Source: Intestinimonas timonensis (lineage in GTDB: Bacteria > Bacillota > Clostridia > Oscillospirales > Oscillospiraceae). From it: 64,000 nucleotides of DNA. A program made the translations under genes and the position numbers. The notes below the pieces were generated by a model that was given only the letters and a program-made list of their open reading frames with translations, did not search any database and was not told the origin of the DNA. Location: contig NZ_LR130816.1 of assembly GCF_900626145.1 (NCBI RefSeq), positions 838,078 to 902,077 of the forward strand. The letters run 5' to 3'. Positions 38,983 to 48,672 of the stretch are shown here, in pieces (position 1 is the stretch's first letter; each line of letters starts with the position of its first letter).

Positions 38983-39059
38983 TGGCACCCCCGGCGCGAC
39001 TCGAACGCACTACATTCCGCTTAGGAGGCGGACCCTCTATCCCGGTGAGGTACGGGGGC
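38983..39059 (-). tRNA. tRNA-Arg (anticodon CCT)
   Basis: On the minus strand a full cloverleaf can be drawn: acceptor GCCCCCG/CGGGGGT, D arm CCTC…GAGG with GGGATA, anticodon arm TCCGC-CTCCTAA-GCGGA (anticodon CCT, reading AGG), T arm GTGCG-TTCGAGT-CGCGC, discriminator G and an encoded CCA. It is followed by a strong terminator. tRNA 3' ends are common integration sites, and the AbiH-like gene lies right behind this one. Confidence 0.95.
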
Positions 39060-39158
39060 ATATGGTCCCTGGCGTGGGACGAACTTCATTTTAACCCAAA
39101 GCCGCCGGGCTGTCAACGGCGGCTTTGCCCCTTCTTTTTCCCCTCCTGTGAAAAAAAG

Positions 39159-39187
39159 TTGCGTTTTTCCTTATTTAGAGGTATAAT
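39159..39187 (+). promoter_or_regulatory. typA promoter
   Basis: TTGCGT (39159-39164) and consensus TATAAT (39182-39187), 17-bp spacing, 78 bp before the typA start. Confidence 0.8.
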
Positions 39188-39264
39188 ACGTCGTTATGAA
39201 TCCCGCGGCCACCCGACAGCACACTGCCGGGCGGTCTTGCCATATGAGGAGGAAGGTAAAAAGC

Positions 39265-41088
39265 ATGCAGAATCAGAAATTGCGCAACGTCGCCATCATC
39301 GCCCACGTCGACCATGGCAAGACCACCCTGGTGGACGAGATGCTCAAGCAGGGCGGCGCGTTCCGCGAGAACCAGGCCGTGGCCGAGCGCGTCATGGACT
39401 CCAACGACCTGGAGCGCGAGCGCGGCATCACCATTCTGGCCAAGAACACTGCCGTGCAGTACGGCGACGTGAAGATCAACATCGTGGACACCCCCGGCCA
39501 CGCCGACTTCGGCGGCGAGGTGGAGCGTATCCTCAAGATGGTCAACGGCGTCATCCTGCTGGTGGACGCCGCTGAGGGCCCCATGCCCCAGACCCGTTTC
39601 GTCCTCTCCAAGGCCCTGGAGCTGGGCCACCGGGTCATTGTGGTGGTCAACAAGATCGACCGCCCCGACCAGCGCATCCACGAGGTCTGCGACGAGGTCC
39701 TGGAGCTGCTGATGGACCTCAACGCCACCGAGGAGCAGTTCGACTCTCCCACCCTCTTCTGCTCCGGCCGCAACGGCACCGCCTCCTACTCCCCCGACGT
39801 GCCCGGCACCGACTTAAAACCCCTCTTTGACACCATCATCGACTATATCCCCGGCCCCGAGGCCGACGTGGACGCCCCCTTCCAGATGCTGGTCTCCTCC
39901 ATCGACTACAACGAGTTCGTGGGCCGCATCGCCATCGGCCGCATCGAGCGGGGCACCGTGAAGCAGAACCAGGAGATCGCCGTGTGCAACTACCACGATC
40001 CCGACGCCGCCCCCCAGAAGGCCAAGGCCACTGCCCTCTACCAGTTCCAGGGCCTGAGCAAGGTGCCCGTCACCGAGGCCGACGCCGGCAACATCATCGC
40101 CATGAGCGGCATCGGCGACATCACCATCGGCGACACCATCTGCGCCCCCGACTGCGTGGAGCCCATCGAGTTCGTCAAGATCTCCGCCCCCACCATCGAG
40201 ATGACCTTCTCCGTCAACGACTCCCCCTTCGCCGGCCGTGAGGGCAAGTTTGTCACCTCCCGCCAGCTCCGGGAGCGCCTTTTCCGGGAGACCCTCAAGG
40301 ACGTGTCCCTCCGGGTCGCCGAGACCGACTCCACCGACTCCTTCAACGTGGCCGGCCGCGGCGAGATGTCCCTCTCCATCCTCATGGAGACCATGCGCCG
40401 CGAGGGCTACGAGTTCCAGGTCTCCCCGCCCCGCGTCCTGTACCAGGAGATCGACGGCAAGAAGTGCGAACCCATCGAGCGCCTGGTCTGCGACGTGCCC
40501 AGCGACGCCGTGGGCTCCGTCATCGAGAAGATCGGCTCCCGCAAGGGCGAGATGCTGGAGATGACCCCCGTGGGCAGCCGCATGAAGCTGGAGTTCCTGG
40601 TCCCCGCCCGGGGCCTCTTCGGCTACCGCAACGAATTCCTCACCGACACCAAGGGCGAGGGCATCATGGCCTCCGTCTTTGAGTGCTACGCCCCCTACAA
40701 GGGCGACATCGCCCGCCGCTCCAGCGGCTCCCTGGTCTCCTTCGAGACCGGCGAGAGCGTCACCTACGGCCTCTTCAACGCCCAGGAGCGCGGCGTCCTC
40801 TTCATCGGCGCGGGCGTGCCCGTCTACGCCGGCATGGTGGTGGGCGAGACCCCCAAGAGCGAGGATATCACCGTCAACATCTGCAAGAAGAAGCAGCTGA
40901 CCAACATGCGCGCCGCCGGAAGCGACGAGGCCCTCCGCCTCACCACCCCCCGGCAGATGTCCCTGGAGCAGTGCCTGGAGTTCCTGGCCGACGACGAGCT
41001 GCTAGAGGTCACCCCCGAGTCCCTCCGCCTCCGCAAGCGCATCCTCAGCCACGCCGACCGCATGAAGGTCCTCAAGGGCAACAAGTAA
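39265..41088 (+). CDS. typA: Ribosome-associated translational GTPase TypA/BipA
   Basis: 607-residue translational GTPase active in ribosome assembly and stress adaptation. The G motifs are visible: AHVDHGKTTL (G1), RGIT (G2), DTPGHADFGGEV (G3), NKIDRPD (G4). EF-G-like domains follow and a TypA-specific C-terminal domain begins near 480. The start is ATG 39265 (MQNQKLRNVAII) with AGGAGGAAGG just upstream. Single gene behind a consensus promoter. Confidence 0.97.
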   Translation: MQNQKLRNVAIIAHVDHGKTTLVDEMLKQGGAFRENQAVAERVMDSNDLERERGITILAKNTAVQYGDVKINIVDTPGHADFGGEVERILKMVNGVILLVDAAEGPMPQTRFVLSKALELGHRVIVVVNKIDRPDQRIHEVCDEVLELLMDLNATEEQFDSPTLFCSGRNGTASYSPDVPGTDLKPLFDTIIDYIPGPEADVDAPFQMLVSSIDYNEFVGRIAIGRIERGTVKQNQEIAVCNYHDPDAAPQKAKATALYQFQGLSKVPVTEADAGNIIAMSGIGDITIGDTICAPDCVEPIEFVKISAPTIEMTFSVNDSPFAGREGKFVTSRQLRERLFRETLKDVSLRVAETDSTDSFNVAGRGEMSLSILMETMRREGYEFQVSPPRVLYQEIDGKKCEPIERLVCDVPSDAVGSVIEKIGSRKGEMLEMTPVGSRMKLEFLVPARGLFGYRNEFLTDTKGEGIMASVFECYAPYKGDIARRSSGSLVSFETGESVTYGLFNAQERGVLFIGAGVPVYAGMVVGETPKSEDITVNICKKKQLTNMRAAGSDEALRLTTPRQMSLEQCLEFLADDELLEVTPESLRLRKRILSHADRMKVLKGNK

Positions 41089-41096
41089 AACACCCG

Positions 41097-41407
41097 ATAT
41101 ACAAAAAGACCTTCCGTCTCCAGACGGAAGGTCTGAGCCTGTCGACAAAGTCGACAGGCTCTCTCAAAAATGCAGGCATTTTTTCGAAAAGATGCAGGCC
41201 GCTGCATCGCACTCGCTTCGCTCGCACGTTTGCGGCCTGAGCAGTGTTTTTTCCGAGGCACATGTCCCCGGAAAAAACAGACTGTACTTGATTCCGTCGT
41301 CTGCGGACGACGGAACTCTGCGAGGCTCTTGCACAAAATCTGACGTATATGCCCTTTTTCGACAACCTGAGACCTTCCGTCTCCCGACGGAAGGTCTTTT
41401 TGTATAT
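41097..41407. repeat. 311-bp highly structured element with perfect 22-bp terminal inverted repeats
   Basis: Ends are atatacaaaaagaccttccg (from 41097) and its exact complement ending at 41407, 22 bp in all. Each end is itself a hairpin (gaccttccgtct/agacggaaggtc) with a T or A run, so each could terminate one of the convergent genes typA and the MBL hydrolase. Inside are further hairpins: AGCCTGTCGAC/GTCGACAGGCT (41137-41161), AAAAATGC/GCATTTTT (41165-41184), a TTTTTTCCG…CGGAAAAAA pair (about 41247-41277) and TTCCGTCGTC/GACGACGGAA (41291-41314). No gene is encoded. A MITE or a structured RNA are both possible. Confidence 0.85.
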
Positions 41408-41415
41408 GCTTCGGC

Positions 41416-42303
41416 TCAGGTGCGCACGAAGTACCGTACGCCCTCCCGGATCACGATGTCCATACGGCCCACGTCCACCAGATACTCCGCCATGGCGTCG
41501 ATGTTGCGGGCGTAGAGGGCCGCCTTCTCCACGTGGGTGGTGAGCAGCTGCTTCTTCCGGTAGTAGGCCAGGCACAGCTGGTCCATGCTCACCGGCTCCG
41601 GCGAGAGCTCCAGCAGGTCCTCGCACAGCCGGTCCAGGGCGGCCAGGTTGGCGTCCACCAGGCCGGGCAGGTCCTCCGTCACCCCCTGGTGGGCCACCAC
41701 GCACACCGCACAGGGCGTGCGCCGCAGCTTCTCCATGCTCTGCCGGGCCTCCTCGTGGAGACCGTGATAGGGAAGCTTGGCGCTCTCCAGCACATGCCCC
41801 GCCATGAGGGCGTCGGCGGTGTAGAGGACCCCGTCGGGGGTGATGGTGCAGATGTGGTCGGGGGTGTGGCCGGGGGTGTGGACCACCTGGAGGGGCACCG
41901 AGCAGAACTCCATGATCCCGTCCCGCACCCCCACCGCCTCGTCCACCGGACCCAGCAGGTGGCCGTTCCGGTGCTCCAGGCTCCGGGGGGTAAAGGCGTT
42001 GTACACCGCCTTGTACATGGTGAGGCTGGCGCTGAGGGCGGCCTCACCCAGGGGCAGGCAGATCCTGGCCCCGTACCGCTTGCGCAGGTAGTGGTTGTTG
42101 CCGGCGTGGTCCACATGGGCGTGGGAGCAGAACACCCCCACCGGGGTCAGTCCCGCCCCCTCCAGAGCGGCGGTGAGGGCCTCTCCCTCGAAGGCGTGGC
42201 CGCTGTCCAGCAGCACGCACTTGTCCCCGGGCAGGCGCACCAGGGGGATGAGCTCCGCCCCCTCCAGGCACCAGGTATCTCCCTTGATCTGCTTCAGCTC
42301 CAA
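41416..42303 (-). CDS. MBL-fold metallo-hydrolase
   Basis: 295-residue metallo-beta-lactamase-fold hydrolase of the glyoxalase-II-like group. The metal motif is CSHAHVDHAGN (HxHxDH), with VVHTPGHTPDH and LYTADALMAG giving the later ligands. The C-terminal ~100 residues look like a helical winged-helix-type extension. It overlaps the end of mnmA by 10 bp, so the two are coupled; the substrate is unknown. Confidence 0.88.
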   Translation of the reverse strand: MELKQIKGDTWCLEGAELIPLVRLPGDKCVLLDSGHAFEGEALTAALEGAGLTPVGVFCSHAHVDHAGNNHYLRKRYGARICLPLGEAALSASLTMYKAVYNAFTPRSLEHRNGHLLGPVDEAVGVRDGIMEFCSVPLQVVHTPGHTPDHICTITPDGVLYTADALMAGHVLESAKLPYHGLHEEARQSMEKLRRTPCAVCVVAHQGVTEDLPGLVDANLAALDRLCEDLLELSPEPVSMDQLCLAYYRKKQLLTTHVEKAALYARNIDAMAEYLVDVGRMDIVIREGVRYFVRT

Positions 42304-43331
42304 GCCGCCTCGCTCCTTTCGATCCAGGCGCTGCCCAGCACCACGTCCCCCTCATAGAAGACGGCCAGCTGGCCCGGCGTGGGCGCCCGGGCGGGCTCCG
42401 TGAGCTGCACCTCCACCCGCTCCCCGGCCCCGGGGAAGAGCACGGCGGGGGTCTCGGTCCGGGAGTGGCGCAGCCGTACCGTCACCTCCATGGGGCCGTC
42501 CAGGCCGTCGGCGGCGATCCAGTTGGGCCGCACACAGATCACCTGCCGGGCCATGAGGTCGCTGCCGTCGGAGAGGGTAACGGTGTTATGGACGGGGTCG
42601 ATGGCGGTGACGAAGTACCGGTGGGGACCCGACACCCCCAGGCCGCGGCCCTGGCCGATGGTGTAGTGGTGATAGCCCTTGTGGCGGCCCAGCACGTTGC
42701 CGTCCTGATCGATAAAGTCCCCCGGCGGCGGGGTGCCGCCCCGGCGGTCCAGCCAGGCGGCGTAGTCCCCGTCGGGGATGAAGCAGATCTCCATGGAGTC
42801 GGGCTTCTGGGCCACAGACAGACCCAGCTCCGCCGCCATGGCCCGGACCTGGACCTTCTCATAGGGCCCCAGGGGGAAGACCACCCGGCGGAGAATGGTC
42901 TGGGTCAGCCGGGAGAGCATGTAGGACTGGTCGTTGGCGGGCATACCCTTGCGCAGCAGCACCCGGCCGTCGGGGCCGGGGGTGACCCGGGCGTAGTGGC
43001 CGGTGGCCACGTACTGGGCGCCCTCCGCCTCGGCCACGTCGATGAGGGAGGGGAATTTCACCAGGGGGTTGCACCGGGCGCAGGGGAGGGGGGTCCGCCC
43101 CGCCAGGTACTCCCGGTGGAAGTCGGCGCAGACAAAGTGCTCCAGCAGATCCCGGATGTCCACGGTCCGGAAGGGGAGGGACAGGCTGTCCGCCAGGGCG
43201 GCGGCGGCCTCACCGCCCCCCAGACCGATGTCCAGAAAGACGCAGCTGACGTCATAGTTCTCCCGAAGCAGGGCGGCAGATACGGCGGAGTCCACCCCGC
43301 CGGACAGGCCCAGGATCAGTTTTGGCTTCAT
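42294..43331 (-). CDS. mnmA: tRNA-specific 2-thiouridylase MnmA
   Basis: 345-residue enzyme that puts sulfur on U34 of Lys/Glu/Gln tRNAs. The PP-loop is LGLSGGVDSAVSAALL; the catalytic cysteines are in LPCARCNPLVKF and MEICFIPDGDY; DQSYML is also conserved. The start is ATG 43331, 7 bases after GGAGG, rather than the upstream MEVS extension. It pairs functionally with mnmG, 0.8 kb upstream on the same strand. Confidence 0.95.
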   Translation of the reverse strand: MKPKLILGLSGGVDSAVSAALLRENYDVSCVFLDIGLGGGEAAAALADSLSLPFRTVDIRDLLEHFVCADFHREYLAGRTPLPCARCNPLVKFPSLIDVAEAEGAQYVATGHYARVTPGPDGRVLLRKGMPANDQSYMLSRLTQTILRRVVFPLGPYEKVQVRAMAAELGLSVAQKPDSMEICFIPDGDYAAWLDRRGGTPPPGDFIDQDGNVLGRHKGYHHYTIGQGRGLGVSGPHRYFVTAIDPVHNTVTLSDGSDLMARQVICVRPNWIAADGLDGPMEVTVRLRHSRTETPAVLFPGAGERVEVQLTEPARAPTPGQLAVFYEGDVVLGSAWIERSEAAWS

Positions 43332-43364
43332 AGATACCTCCATAAAATGGGGTGAGGATGGGGT

Positions 43365-43880
43365 TCAGGGGGCGGACAGGACCTGTTGGACAAAGGACTC
43401 CTTGCCCTGGGTATACCGCTGGCGGTCATCGGGATATTGGGCGGCAAGCTGCTCCTTCAGCGCCTGATAGGCCTGCCGCAGCTGGGGATTTTGGATCAGC
43501 CGGTCCCGGAACAGGATCTGGCCCCGCCAGGAGGCCGAGCCGTACACCTCACAGTGGAGATAATGGGTCCGGCACTCCTCCGGACCCTTGGCAAAGAACA
43601 GGCGCTCCGGGGTCCCGCTCTTGGGTCGGTAGACATAACCCAGCTCCTCCAGGGGTCGGACCAGAGAGGCGGCATCCTCCATGGTCCACAGGCCCACCGC
43701 GATGTCCAGAATGGGCTTGGCCTTCAGGCCGGGGACCGACGTGCTGCCGATGTGCTCGATGGCCGCCGCCCTTTCGCCCAGTACCACGGCCAGGCGTGCA
43801 CGTTCCGCCTGGAAGATCTGCTCCCATTCCGAGTCGTATTCCGACAGGCGCACATCCGTGCGTCTCATGCCAAGGCTCAT
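43365..43880 (-). CDS. GrpB/UPF0157-family nucleotidyltransferase-like protein
   Basis: 171-residue GrpB-family protein with a nucleotidyltransferase-like fold. Diagnostic blocks are IEHIGSTSVPGLKAKPILDI and HYLHCEVYGSASW. Cellular substrate is not established for the family. It starts at ATG 43880, 10 bases after AAGGTGG, and lies 33 bp upstream of mnmA. Confidence 0.9.
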   Translation of the reverse strand: MSLGMRRTDVRLSEYDSEWEQIFQAERARLAVVLGERAAAIEHIGSTSVPGLKAKPILDIAVGLWTMEDAASLVRPLEELGYVYRPKSGTPERLFFAKGPEECRTHYLHCEVYGSASWRGQILFRDRLIQNPQLRQAYQALKEQLAAQYPDDRQRYTQGKESFVQQVLSAP

Positions 43881-43930
43881 GGCATCTGACCACCTTTCTT
43901 TGCTCCATCATGCGGGGAATTTATACCTCT

Positions 43931-44135
43931 TTTGCGCGGGGCGCGACGACCCCGGCTCGCCTGTGAGACCTTCCCCCTGGAAGGGGGAAGGTGGCATGGC
44001 CGGAGGCCATGACGGATGAGGGTGCGTGGGATAGAAAATCTCCCTTTTCTTCTGTCCGGCGCCCCCCTCATCCGCCCCAGTGTACGCACTGGGGCACCTT
44101 CCCCCCACAGGGGGGAAGGTTTTGTGGCGGACCAT
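43931..44135. repeat. Intergenic hairpin repeat cluster
   Basis: Begins with a GGGGCGCG-type palindrome remnant (43937-43963), then ccttccccc/gggggaagg plus ggcatggcc/ggccatg and cggatgag (43970-44027), a ~50-bp spacer, and the facing half ctcatccgccccagtg/cactgggg with ccttcccccc/ggggggaagg (44068-44129). It lies between the GrpB gene and mnmG with no coding content. Confidence 0.82.
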
Positions 44136-44146
44136 TTGCCTTTCTT

Positions 44147-46021
44147 TTACCCGTTCCGGTGCTCCAGCCAGATCATCAATGCCGCCACGTCGGCAGGGCT
44201 GACGCCGGAGATGCGGCTGGCCTGCCCCAGGCTCAGGGGACGGATCTGCTGGAGCTTCTGGCGGGCCTCCAGACGCAGCACCGAAATCTCCATGTAGTCC
44301 AGGTCCGGGGGCAGGGGACGGGTCTCCAGCTTGCGCATCTCCTCCACCTGCCGCTGCTGCCGGGCGATGTACCCCTCGTACTTGAGGGCGATCTCCACCT
44401 GCTCGGTGACCTCCGACCGCAGGTGGGGCCGGTCGGGGTCGAAGGGGGCGAGGTCGGCATAGCCCACCCTGGGCCGCCGGAGGAGGTCGGCCAGCCTTGC
44501 CCCGTCCCGGGCGGGGGACTCCCCCCGCTGGGTGAGTATATCGTTGAGCATGGGGGAGGGGGCCACCCCCGTGCTCATGAGCCGCTTGACCTCCTTGTCC
44601 ACGGCGGCGTACTTCTCCAGCACCCGCCGGTAGCGCTCGTCGGAGACCAGGCCGATCTCGTGACCCACCGGGCACAGCCGCCGGTCGGCGTTGTCCTGGC
44701 GGCAGAGGAGCCGGTACTCCGTCCGGGAGGTCATCATACGGTAGGGCTCGTTGGTGCCCTTGGTCACCAGGTCGTCGATGAGCACGCCGATATAGCCCTG
44801 GTCCCGGGTGAGCACCATGGGGGGGCGGCCCAGCAGCTTCAATGCGGCGTTCACCCCCGCCACGAAGCCCTGGACGGCGGCCTCCTCATACCCCGAGGAG
44901 CCATTGAACTGCCCCGCCCCGTAGAGCCCCGGCACCTTGATGTGCTCCAGGGTGGGGTAGAGCTCGGTGGGGTCGCAGCAGTCGTACTCGATGGCGTAGG
45001 CGCACCGGGTCATCTCGGCCTCCTCCAGGCCGGGGATGGTGTGGAGCATCTCCACCTGGACCTCCTCGGGGAGGGAGGAGGAGAAGCCCTGGATGTAAAG
45101 CTCCTCCGTGTCCAGCCCCATGGGCTCGATGAAGAGCTGGTGCCGGGGCTTGTCGGCGAACCGGACCACCTTGTCCTCGATGGAGGGGCAGTACCGGGGT
45201 CCCACCCCCTCGATGACCCCGGAGAAGAGGGGGGAGCGGTCCAGATTCCGGCGGATGACGTCGTGGGTGGCCTCATTGGTATAGGTGAGGTAGCACACTG
45301 CCCGGTTTTCCGGCGGGGTCTGGGTCTCAAAGGAGAAGGGGACCACCGTCTCGTCGCCGGGCTGGAGCTCCATTTTGGAAAAGTCCACGCTGCGGCGGTT
45401 CACCCGGGGGGGCGTCCCCGTCTTGAACCGGCGCAGGCTCACCCCCAGGCTTTGGAGGCTCTGGGTGAGGGGGAGGGCGGCGGAGAGGCCGTCGGGGCCG
45501 GAGTCCCGGGTGACCTCCCCCACGATGGTACGGCCTCCCAGGTAGGTGCCGGTACACACCACGGCTGCCCGCACAGTATAGACGGCGCCGGTGGCCGTTT
45601 TGACGCCGGAGACAGCGCCTTTTTCATCGGTGATGACCTCCACCACCTCGGCCTGCTTCACCCACAGGTTCTCCTGAAGCTCCAGGGTGTGCTTCATGAT
45701 CTTCTGGTACTCCCGGCGGTCGGCCTGGGCCCGGAGGGACCACACGGCGGGACCCTTTCCCTTGTTGAGGACCCGGTACTGGATGCAGGCCTTGTCGGCC
45801 GCCCGGGCCATCTCGCCGCCCAGGGCGTCCAGCTCCCGGACCAGGTGGCCCTTGCCGGTGCCGCCGATGGCCGGATTGCAGGGCATGTTGCCCACCGCGT
45901 CCAGGTTCACCGTGAAGCACAGGGTCCTCAGCCCCAGCCGGGCGGCGGCCAGAGCCGCCTCGATGCCCGCGTGGCCGGCGCCGATGACCGCAATGTCATA
46001 TTCTCCCGCGAAATAGTCCAT
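44147..46021 (-). CDS. mnmG: tRNA uridine-5-carboxymethylaminomethyl modification enzyme MnmG
   Basis: 624-residue FAD enzyme that with MnmE modifies U34 of tRNAs. The dinucleotide-binding motif is [36 protein letters not shown] and later [11 protein letters not shown] and [16 protein letters not shown] are MnmG signatures. Start at ATG 46021; AAAGGAG is 13 bases upstream. mnmE is not in the window. Confidence 0.96.
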   Translation of the reverse strand: MDYFAGEYDIAVIGAGHAGIEAALAAARLGLRTLCFTVNLDAVGNMPCNPAIGGTGKGHLVRELDALGGEMARAADKACIQYRVLNKGKGPAVWSLRAQADRREYQKIMKHTLELQENLWVKQAEVVEVITDEKGAVSGVKTATGAVYTVRAAVVCTGTYLGGRTIVGEVTRDSGPDGLSAALPLTQSLQSLGVSLRRFKTGTPPRVNRRSVDFSKMELQPGDETVVPFSFETQTPPENRAVCYLTYTNEATHDVIRRNLDRSPLFSGVIEGVGPRYCPSIEDKVVRFADKPRHQLFIEPMGLDTEELYIQGFSSSLPEEVQVEMLHTIPGLEEAEMTRCAYAIEYDCCDPTELYPTLEHIKVPGLYGAGQFNGSSGYEEAAVQGFVAGVNAALKLLGRPPMVLTRDQGYIGVLIDDLVTKGTNEPYRMMTSRTEYRLLCRQDNADRRLCPVGHEIGLVSDERYRRVLEKYAAVDKEVKRLMSTGVAPSPMLNDILTQRGESPARDGARLADLLRRPRVGYADLAPFDPDRPHLRSEVTEQVEIALKYEGYIARQQRQVEEMRKLETRPLPPDLDYMEISVLRLEARQKLQQIRPLSLGQASRISGVSPADVAALMIWLEHRNG

Positions 46022-46206
46022 GGATGGGTCGGAGCTCCTTTTTGTGGGGATTGGGGGGTGGACCCGGTCGGTCTCTTCTAATGGATACCCCTCTGGGGTA
46101 GCGGTGTGTAGGGGCGGCCTTTGGTCGCCCGCTCTGCCTGGTTCCACTACGGCGGGCGGCCACAGACCGCCCCTACGGAAAACGGCGCAAAAGGGACGCA
46201 GCGTCC

Positions 46207-48006
46207 TCAGTCGTGCTCGATATAGTAGGGCTTCATGAGGCTGGGCTGCTCGGTGGAGTCCTTCACCGCCCCGCTCTTCATGGGCATCATGGGCCGTCCG
46301 CCCCGGGGTCCGTGGCCCCGGTCATGGCGGCGCTTGGACTGGGCTTTCGGCGCGGGGGCCGCCTTGGGCGGCTGGGCCTCCCGGACCTTCCGCTCCGCCT
46401 GGCTCTGGGGAGCGGCGTGCTCCCCACCCTTCTTTTTCTTCTTCCGGCGGCGGGAGCGGCTCTGGCCCTCCTCCGCCTTCACCGGCTCCGGCTTCACCGG
46501 AGCCTTGCAGGGGGCCAGCAGCCGGGCGGTGGCGTCCATGATGTGGTCGGAGGACAGGGGGTCGGGCCGGTAGAAGTCGTGGTACTCCTCCCGCTCGGGA
46601 CCGGCGCTCCGCTCGGGCAGCACCGTGTCCAGCACGCCGGGGCCCTCCGCCTTCTTCCAGCGGGGCTCCCGCTTCTTCTTGGGGGCGGGGGTAGGCGCAG
46701 GGGCGGGCGCGGCGGTCTTGGCCGCCTGAGCGGCCGCCTTCTGCCGCTTCTTCTCCTCGGCCGCCGCCTTGTTGGCGGCGTCCCGGGCACGGCGGCGCTC
46801 CTTGGCGGCGGCACGGGCCTCGGCGTCTTCGGCGTTCACCGTGCGGCCCTTGGCGTCCTTGGCCACCTCAAAGACCTGCATGGGCCAGGGGTGGCCCCCC
46901 AGCACCGGGATGGAGCGGCCAATGAGCTTTTCAATGCCCTTTAAATACTCCTTCTCGGCGAAATCGCAGAAGGAGACGGCGGTGCCGCCGTGGCCCGCCC
47001 GGCCGGTACGGCCAATGCGGTGGACGTAGGTCTCGGGCACCTCCGGCAGGTTGTAGTTAAAGACATGGGAGAGCTCCTCGATGTCGATGCCCCGGGCGGC
47101 GATGTCGGTGGCCACCAGGCACTTCACCCGCCCGGCCTTGAAGTCGGAGAGGGCCTGCTGCCGGGCGGTCTGGGACTTGTTGCCGTGGATGGCGGCGGCG
47201 GAGATGCCCGCCTTGTTGAGGTCGGCGGCCACCTTGTTGGCGCCGTGCTTGGTGCGGGTAAAGACCAGGGCGTTTTTCACTCCCAGCTCCTCCACCAGGT
47301 AGGCCAGGAGCTTGGACTTGTTGCCCTTGTCCACGAAGCACACCTTCTGGTCGATGACCTCCACCGGGGAGGACGCCGGGTCCACCTCCACCTTGGCGGG
47401 GTCGTGGAGGAGGGCGTCCACCAACTCCATGACCTCGGGGGGCATGGTGGCCGAGAAGAAGAGGGTCTGTTTCTTCTCAGGGAGCAGCTTCAGGACCCGG
47501 CGCACGTCGTGGATGAAGCCCATGTCCAGCATGCGGTCGGCCTCGTCCAGGACGAAGATCTCCACCCGGCTCAGGTCCAGCAGGCCCTGGCCCTGGAGGT
47601 CCAGCAGGCGGCCGGGGGTGGCCACCAGGATATCCACGCCCTTTTTCAGCTTCTCCACCTGGGGCTTCTGCCCCACGCCGCCGAAGATGACGGCGGAGCG
47701 CAGGGGCAGGTTGCGGCCATAGGCGGCAAAGGACTCCTGGATCTGGAGGGCCAGCTCCCGGGTGGGGGTGAGGATGAGAGAGCGGATATACCGGGGCCCC
47801 ACCACCACGTCGGCGTTGAGCCGCTGGAGGATGGGGGTGGCGAAGGCGCAGGTCTTGCCCGTGCCGGTCTGGGCGCAGCCCAGCACGTCCCGGCCCTTCA
47901 GGGCGGGGGGGATGGCCTGGCGCTGGATGGGGGTGGGCTGGTCGTAGCCCTGGGCGGCAAGGGCCTTCAGAATGGGGGAGATGAGCCCTAATTCCTTAAA
48001 ATCCAT
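46207..48006 (-). CDS. DEAD-box ATP-dependent RNA helicase
   Basis: 599-residue RNA helicase. The core (1-~380) has the Q motif, [31 protein letters not shown], and [10 protein letters not shown]. The C-terminal ~220 residues are low-complexity, rich in Lys/Arg/Ala/Pro with [10 protein letters not shown] and [10 protein letters not shown] segments, a basic RNA-binding tail that likely drives RNA condensate or ribosome interaction. ATG 48006 is the start; the upstream extension overlaps aroK out of frame. Likely roles are rRNA maturation or mRNA decay, inferred from family. Confidence 0.94.
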   Translation of the reverse strand: MDFKELGLISPILKALAAQGYDQPTPIQRQAIPPALKGRDVLGCAQTGTGKTCAFATPILQRLNADVVVGPRYIRSLILTPTRELALQIQESFAAYGRNLPLRSAVIFGGVGQKPQVEKLKKGVDILVATPGRLLDLQGQGLLDLSRVEIFVLDEADRMLDMGFIHDVRRVLKLLPEKKQTLFFSATMPPEVMELVDALLHDPAKVEVDPASSPVEVIDQKVCFVDKGNKSKLLAYLVEELGVKNALVFTRTKHGANKVAADLNKAGISAAAIHGNKSQTARQQALSDFKAGRVKCLVATDIAARGIDIEELSHVFNYNLPEVPETYVHRIGRTGRAGHGGTAVSFCDFAEKEYLKGIEKLIGRSIPVLGGHPWPMQVFEVAKDAKGRTVNAEDAEARAAAKERRRARDAANKAAAEEKKRQKAAAQAAKTAAPAPAPTPAPKKKREPRWKKAEGPGVLDTVLPERSAGPEREEYHDFYRPDPLSSDHIMDATARLLAPCKAPVKPEPVKAEEGQSRSRRRKKKKKGGEHAAPQSQAERKVREAQPPKAAPAPKAQSKRRHDRGHGPRGGRPMMPMKSGAVKDSTEQPSLMKPYYIEHD

Positions 48007-48061
48007 ATGGTTGTCGTTCCTTCTCTTCGATTTTTGTTCCAAAATGCGGGGAAAGGCGCCC

Positions 48062-48556
48062 TTATTTGAGGGCGTGCAGCACCTGCTCCACCGTCTCCTC
48101 CAGGGTCTGCCGGTCCACCGCCACGGTGAGGTCGGCGTACTTCTGGTAAAGAGGAGAGCGGTAGTCATAGATGTGGGCCAGGGTCTCACCCGGCGCCATG
48201 GCGATGCCCCGGGTGCTGATGTTGTGGAGCCTGCGCTCCAGCTCCTCAAGCGGCAGCTGCAAATAGACGATACGGCCCAGGTCCTTCAGGTGCTCCATGG
48301 CCCCGTCCCGGCACACCACGCTCCCCCCCGTGGCGATCACCGTACGGTCACAGTCCACCGAGCCGATGGCGGCGGCCTCCCGGTCCAGGAAGGCCTCCAC
48401 CCCCAGCTCGTCCACCAGGTCCTGGAGGAGACGCCCCTCCCGCTCCTGGATGACCAGGTCCGTATCCAAAAACGCGTAGCCCAGGGTCTTGGCCAGGAGC
48501 ACGCCCACGGTGCTCTTGCCCGCCCCGGGCATGCCGATGAGTATGATATTGTTCAT
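48062..48556 (-). CDS. aroK: Shikimate kinase
   Basis: 164-residue shikimate kinase of the chorismate pathway. The P-loop is LIGMPGAGKST; shikimate-binding residues are in FLDTDLVIQ, FLDREA and ATGGSVV; the lid region has RR…RGIAM. It is the only aromatic pathway gene here. It lies 55 bp upstream of the helicase gene and shares its strand. Confidence 0.95.
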   Translation of the reverse strand: MNNIILIGMPGAGKSTVGVLLAKTLGYAFLDTDLVIQEREGRLLQDLVDELGVEAFLDREAAAIGSVDCDRTVIATGGSVVCRDGAMEHLKDLGRIVYLQLPLEELERRLHNISTRGIAMAPGETLAHIYDYRSPLYQKYADLTVAVDRQTLEETVEQVLHALK

Positions 48557-48610
48557 GTCCTACCTCTCTAGTCTCTCAGAAAAGTCAAAACCATATCAGG
48601 CTATTATAGC

Positions 48611-48648
48611 AAAAAAATGCCGCCGTGGCAACCATCGTCCACGGCGGC
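48611..48648 (-). terminator. Terminator of the lipoprotein-like gene
   Basis: Perfect 10-bp arms GCCGCCGTGG / CCACGGCGGC; on the minus strand the stem is followed by ATTTTTTTG. Confidence 0.9.
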
Positions 48649-48672
48649 AGGGGGTCTTTTTCCGTTTTATGT

